A stretch of 5,382 bases of DNA from CAYOLL01 sp964404765 [NCBI: uncultured Gemmatimonadota bacterium] (GTDB taxonomy: Bacteria; 4572-55): contig CAYOLL010000286.1 in assembly GCA_964404765.1 (NCBI GenBank), forward strand, positions 1-5,382. Direction: 5' to 3'. Of the stretch, positions 3,608-5,382 are shown piece by piece. The position numbers were made by a program, and so were the translations under genes. The notes under the pieces are model-generated. The model saw only the letters and a program-made list of their open reading frames with translations. It was not told the origin of the DNA and did no database searches. Positions within the stretch are counted from its first letter, which is position 1, and the number at the start of each line of letters is the position of its first letter.

Positions 3608-5382
3608 CTAATTTTGAATTTGCACAGGCTCATATAAAACTTTTAGATCGTCTTCGCCAAAATTTTGGATCAGATGCTGATCGTAAAAGGTAATCAGCTT
3701 TTCTTTAAAGATAAACCGGACTTTATTTTCCAGATATAAGGGATGACCTACATACGTTGAGTTTTTGAAAGTGTCCAGCAATTTACGGACTCGCTGATGC
3801 GGCGCGACAATGAACAGCCGATTGGCAATCGTGCGATCCGCTTCTAATAAAAATGCAAACCGATCCAAACCGCTAACAATCGTCGTGCTTTCCTCAATCT
3901 CAAAAGCATAGCGTGGCTGGCTTAACTTATCCAGCCAAATAATGTCGATTTGTCGAATTTTTGCCCGTTGCGGATCGGTCATTACCAAAGAAAAATCGGG
4001 TGCAGAAATATCGGCAAAACGATGGCCCATAAAGTCGTCCTGACCTTGTTCCTTTTTGCCAATCCACGAGCGAAAGCCAAGATACTCGCCAATCTTAACC
4101 AGACGAAAAATGATCTCGCTATGCGAAAAGCGCCCGTCTGTTTCAACTTTGATCAATTTGCCCGTCGGAGATGCCATTTCCATCAGCAGCTGCTCGCCGG
4201 TTCTTAGCTTCCATTTATGAGTGCGCGGATTTTGTACAGCGATTTCGTGCAACACCGTCTCCAAATCGTGCTCAATCGGAAAGATTTTGTCCGATTCAAA
4301 AATCTCGAACATTTCTTTATGGATTTCATCAATTGTCATCGCCTTATGCCGCTTGAGCAAACTCTGCAAGTAGATTTTGAACTCGTCCTTATCCCGATAA
4401 TAATTTTTGGCCAAATTACCAGAGCTGCTATCGCCTTTCAGATGGTAAAGCGCGGTGTCGGCGTCATAAAAAATTCGCTCGTGCGCCTCAATCAGCTTGT
4501 CCAATTTGCTGGTATAGCTTTTCTTCTTCGCGTCAATATTGAGCAGATTGTTATGCAGTTTGTCCATCACCCGCCGATAGATTTCGTCTATTGACGCGCC
4601 GCAGCGCTCGCCGCAGATAAACTCAATTTCGTTGAGAATAAATTGCTTGAGATCGTCCGGCGTTTCGCGCGGCGCACGTTGAAACGTCTTCTGAAAATTG
4701 CCGATGCGCTGCGAACTCAACACATTGGCCGGGTTCTTCTTCCAATGCATGGACGATTGATTCGTCGGCTGATAGACGCTGCCTTTAAATTCCATGCCGT
4801 TATCTTCGCAGGCGTAGATAATCTCGTTCCATAGCTCAAAATTTTTATGGGCAAAGACCACACTGATCCAGCCGTCCTTTTTGAGGACGCGGCCCATGGC
4901 TTCAAAGCTTTGGGCAAATAACTTCACGTAATCGGCTGATGTCTTTTGCAGATCGCCGCCCTCAATAATTTCGGCCTGCTTAAGTATCTCAACCTGCTTA
5001 TCTTTAAAGAGTTGCGGAAAGAGCCAGGCATTCCACATCGTTGAAAGATCAAGATAGGCAATATTGCCCCCATACGGTGGATCGGTATAAATATAATCCG
5101 CGCTGTTGTCCGGCAGATGTTTGGATAGATCAACCGCCGAGCCTTGGATGGCCGTTAAATTTTCGGCAACATTGATATCGGACGTGAGCTTGTTCCATTT
5201 TTCCTTGCCTTTTAAGATTAATTGAAATCGTTTGCTGAAATTATTCCAAACATCTAACTCCATTGTAACCTTAGGTTTATGATAACGATAAACACCAAAA
5301 ACCGTCGAACCGCCGCCGCCTTCGCCACCCGGGTTCATATGGGTTAGGTTTGCCCGTGCCATCGTCGCTGAAAAAACATATT
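3608..5382 (-). CDS. DNA methyltransferase fused to PD-(D/E)XK-like nuclease (5' partial)
   Basis: The frame is open to the right edge; upstream of the ATG at 5362 it reads VFSAT with no stop. The true start therefore probably lies outside, and 584 residues from that ATG is a minimum. Numbering from it, TDPPY (93-97) is the catalytic motif IV of amino-methyltransferases (N6-adenine or N4-cytosine), followed by GGNIAYLDLSTMW and, at 158-172, RVLKKDGWISVVFAH. The SAM-binding FxGxG motif is not visible, so it is probably encoded beyond the edge. The middle (~235-390) has two copies of a helical motif, SIDEIYRRVM (257-266) and TIDEIHKEMF (343-352), resembling tandem winged-helix units. The C-terminal region (413-531) looks like a restriction endonuclease fold: IGEYLGF (424-430), Asp473 in IDIIW, and E488-x-E490 in FEIEESTT, an acidic triad with BamHI-like D...ExE spacing. 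It may be a single-chain restriction-modification enzyme; this is an inference. Sampled GC is lower than in the gene downstream. Confidence 0.82.
   Translation of the reverse strand, partial: YVFSATMARANLTHMNPGGEGGGGSTVFGVYRYHKPKVTMELDVWNNFSKRFQLILKGKEKWNKLTSDINVAENLTAIQGSAVDLSKHLPDNSADYIYTDPPYGGNIAYLDLSTMWNAWLFPQLFKDKQVEILKQAEIIEGGDLQKTSADYVKLFAQSFEAMGRVLKKDGWISVVFAHKNFELWNEIIYACEDNGMEFKGSVYQPTNQSSMHWKKNPANVLSSQRIGNFQKTFQRAPRETPDDLKQFILNEIEFICGERCGASIDEIYRRVMDKLHNNLLNIDAKKKSYTSKLDKLIEAHERIFYDADTALYHLKGDSSSGNLAKNYYRDKDEFKIYLQSLLKRHKAMTIDEIHKEMFEIFESDKIFPIEHDLETVLHEIAVQNPRTHKWKLRTGEQLLMEMASPTGKLIKVETDGRFSHSEIIFRLVKIGEYLGFRSWIGKKEQGQDDFMGHRFADISAPDFSLVMTDPQRAKIRQIDIIWLDKLSQPRYAFEIEESTTIVSGLDRFAFLLEADRTIANRLFIVAPHQRVRKLLDTFKNSTYVGHPLYLENKVRFIFKEKLITFYDQHLIQNFGEDDLKVLYEPVQIQN
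3770..4126 (-). other. Candidate PD-(D/E)XK nuclease domain in the methyltransferase gene
   Basis: Encodes residues ~413-531 (from ATG 5362). The order is helix SEIIFRLVKIGEYLGFRSW with E427, strand IDIIWLD with D473, a short turn, strand AFEIEES with E488 and E490, then a helix SGLDRFAFLLEAD and strand RLFIVAP. This helix-strand-turn-strand-helix order is the PD-(D/E)XK core, with Glu in place of the usual Lys of ExK, as in BamHI. The sequence pattern FE[IV]E.[ST]T...SGL.R is familiar from restriction-endonuclease-like proteins. Activity is not proven by sequence. Confidence 0.6.

Noticed and set aside
3580-3633. Upstream start at 3633 for the dockerin protein
   Set aside because: It would overlap the end of the methyltransferase gene and bury the signal peptide 18 residues inside. 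ATG 3579 has an optimal Shine-Dalgarno and an N-terminal signal peptide.

Overview
The window is bacterial chromosomal sequence of mid GC content. It carries one clear housekeeping gene, NAD kinase (nadK), set among accessory genes. No rRNA, tRNA or other lineage marker is present. The DNP-repeat surface protein with a C-terminal dockerin, together with the palindromic intergenic repeats, would fit an environmental Gram-negative of the Bacteroidetes/Calditrichaeota/KSB1-like kind. That assignment is a low-confidence inference.

Left end (1-220): two tandem copies of a unit of about 108 bp. Each copy holds a pair of 21-bp inverted arms, so this is a REP/MITE-like intergenic palindrome. Decayed similarity to the unit runs up to the start of the first gene. 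Next comes a plus-strand gene for a small nucleotidyltransferase of the AbiEii/MNT-like superfamily (231-872). It is followed at 905 by a degraded 5' fragment of a RhuM-family gene, which has an in-frame stop at codon 2, a frameshift and loss of the 3' part. nadK follows at 1180-2061 and is intact.

Right part: nadK converges, across only 24 bp, on a minus-strand pair. The first gene of the pair (entering from the right edge, 5382 to 3608, 5' end outside the window) encodes a DNA methyltransferase with a TDPPY motif. It is fused to a middle region with a repeated helix-turn-helix-like motif and to a C-terminal PD-(D/E)XK-like nuclease domain. Twenty-eight bases downstream, in the same direction, lies a secreted protein (3579-2086). 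It has a signal peptide, three beta-rich repeats spaced exactly 82 residues apart at their DNP motifs, and a C-terminal dockerin-like pair of calcium loops.

The NTase, the RhuM remnant and the methyltransferase-nuclease are all accessory or defence-type genes, so nadK appears to sit inside a region of gene flux. The most interesting object is the methyltransferase-nuclease fusion, which may be a single-chain restriction-modification enzyme. The best-supported overlooked feature is the RhuM pseudogene, which has no intact ORF.
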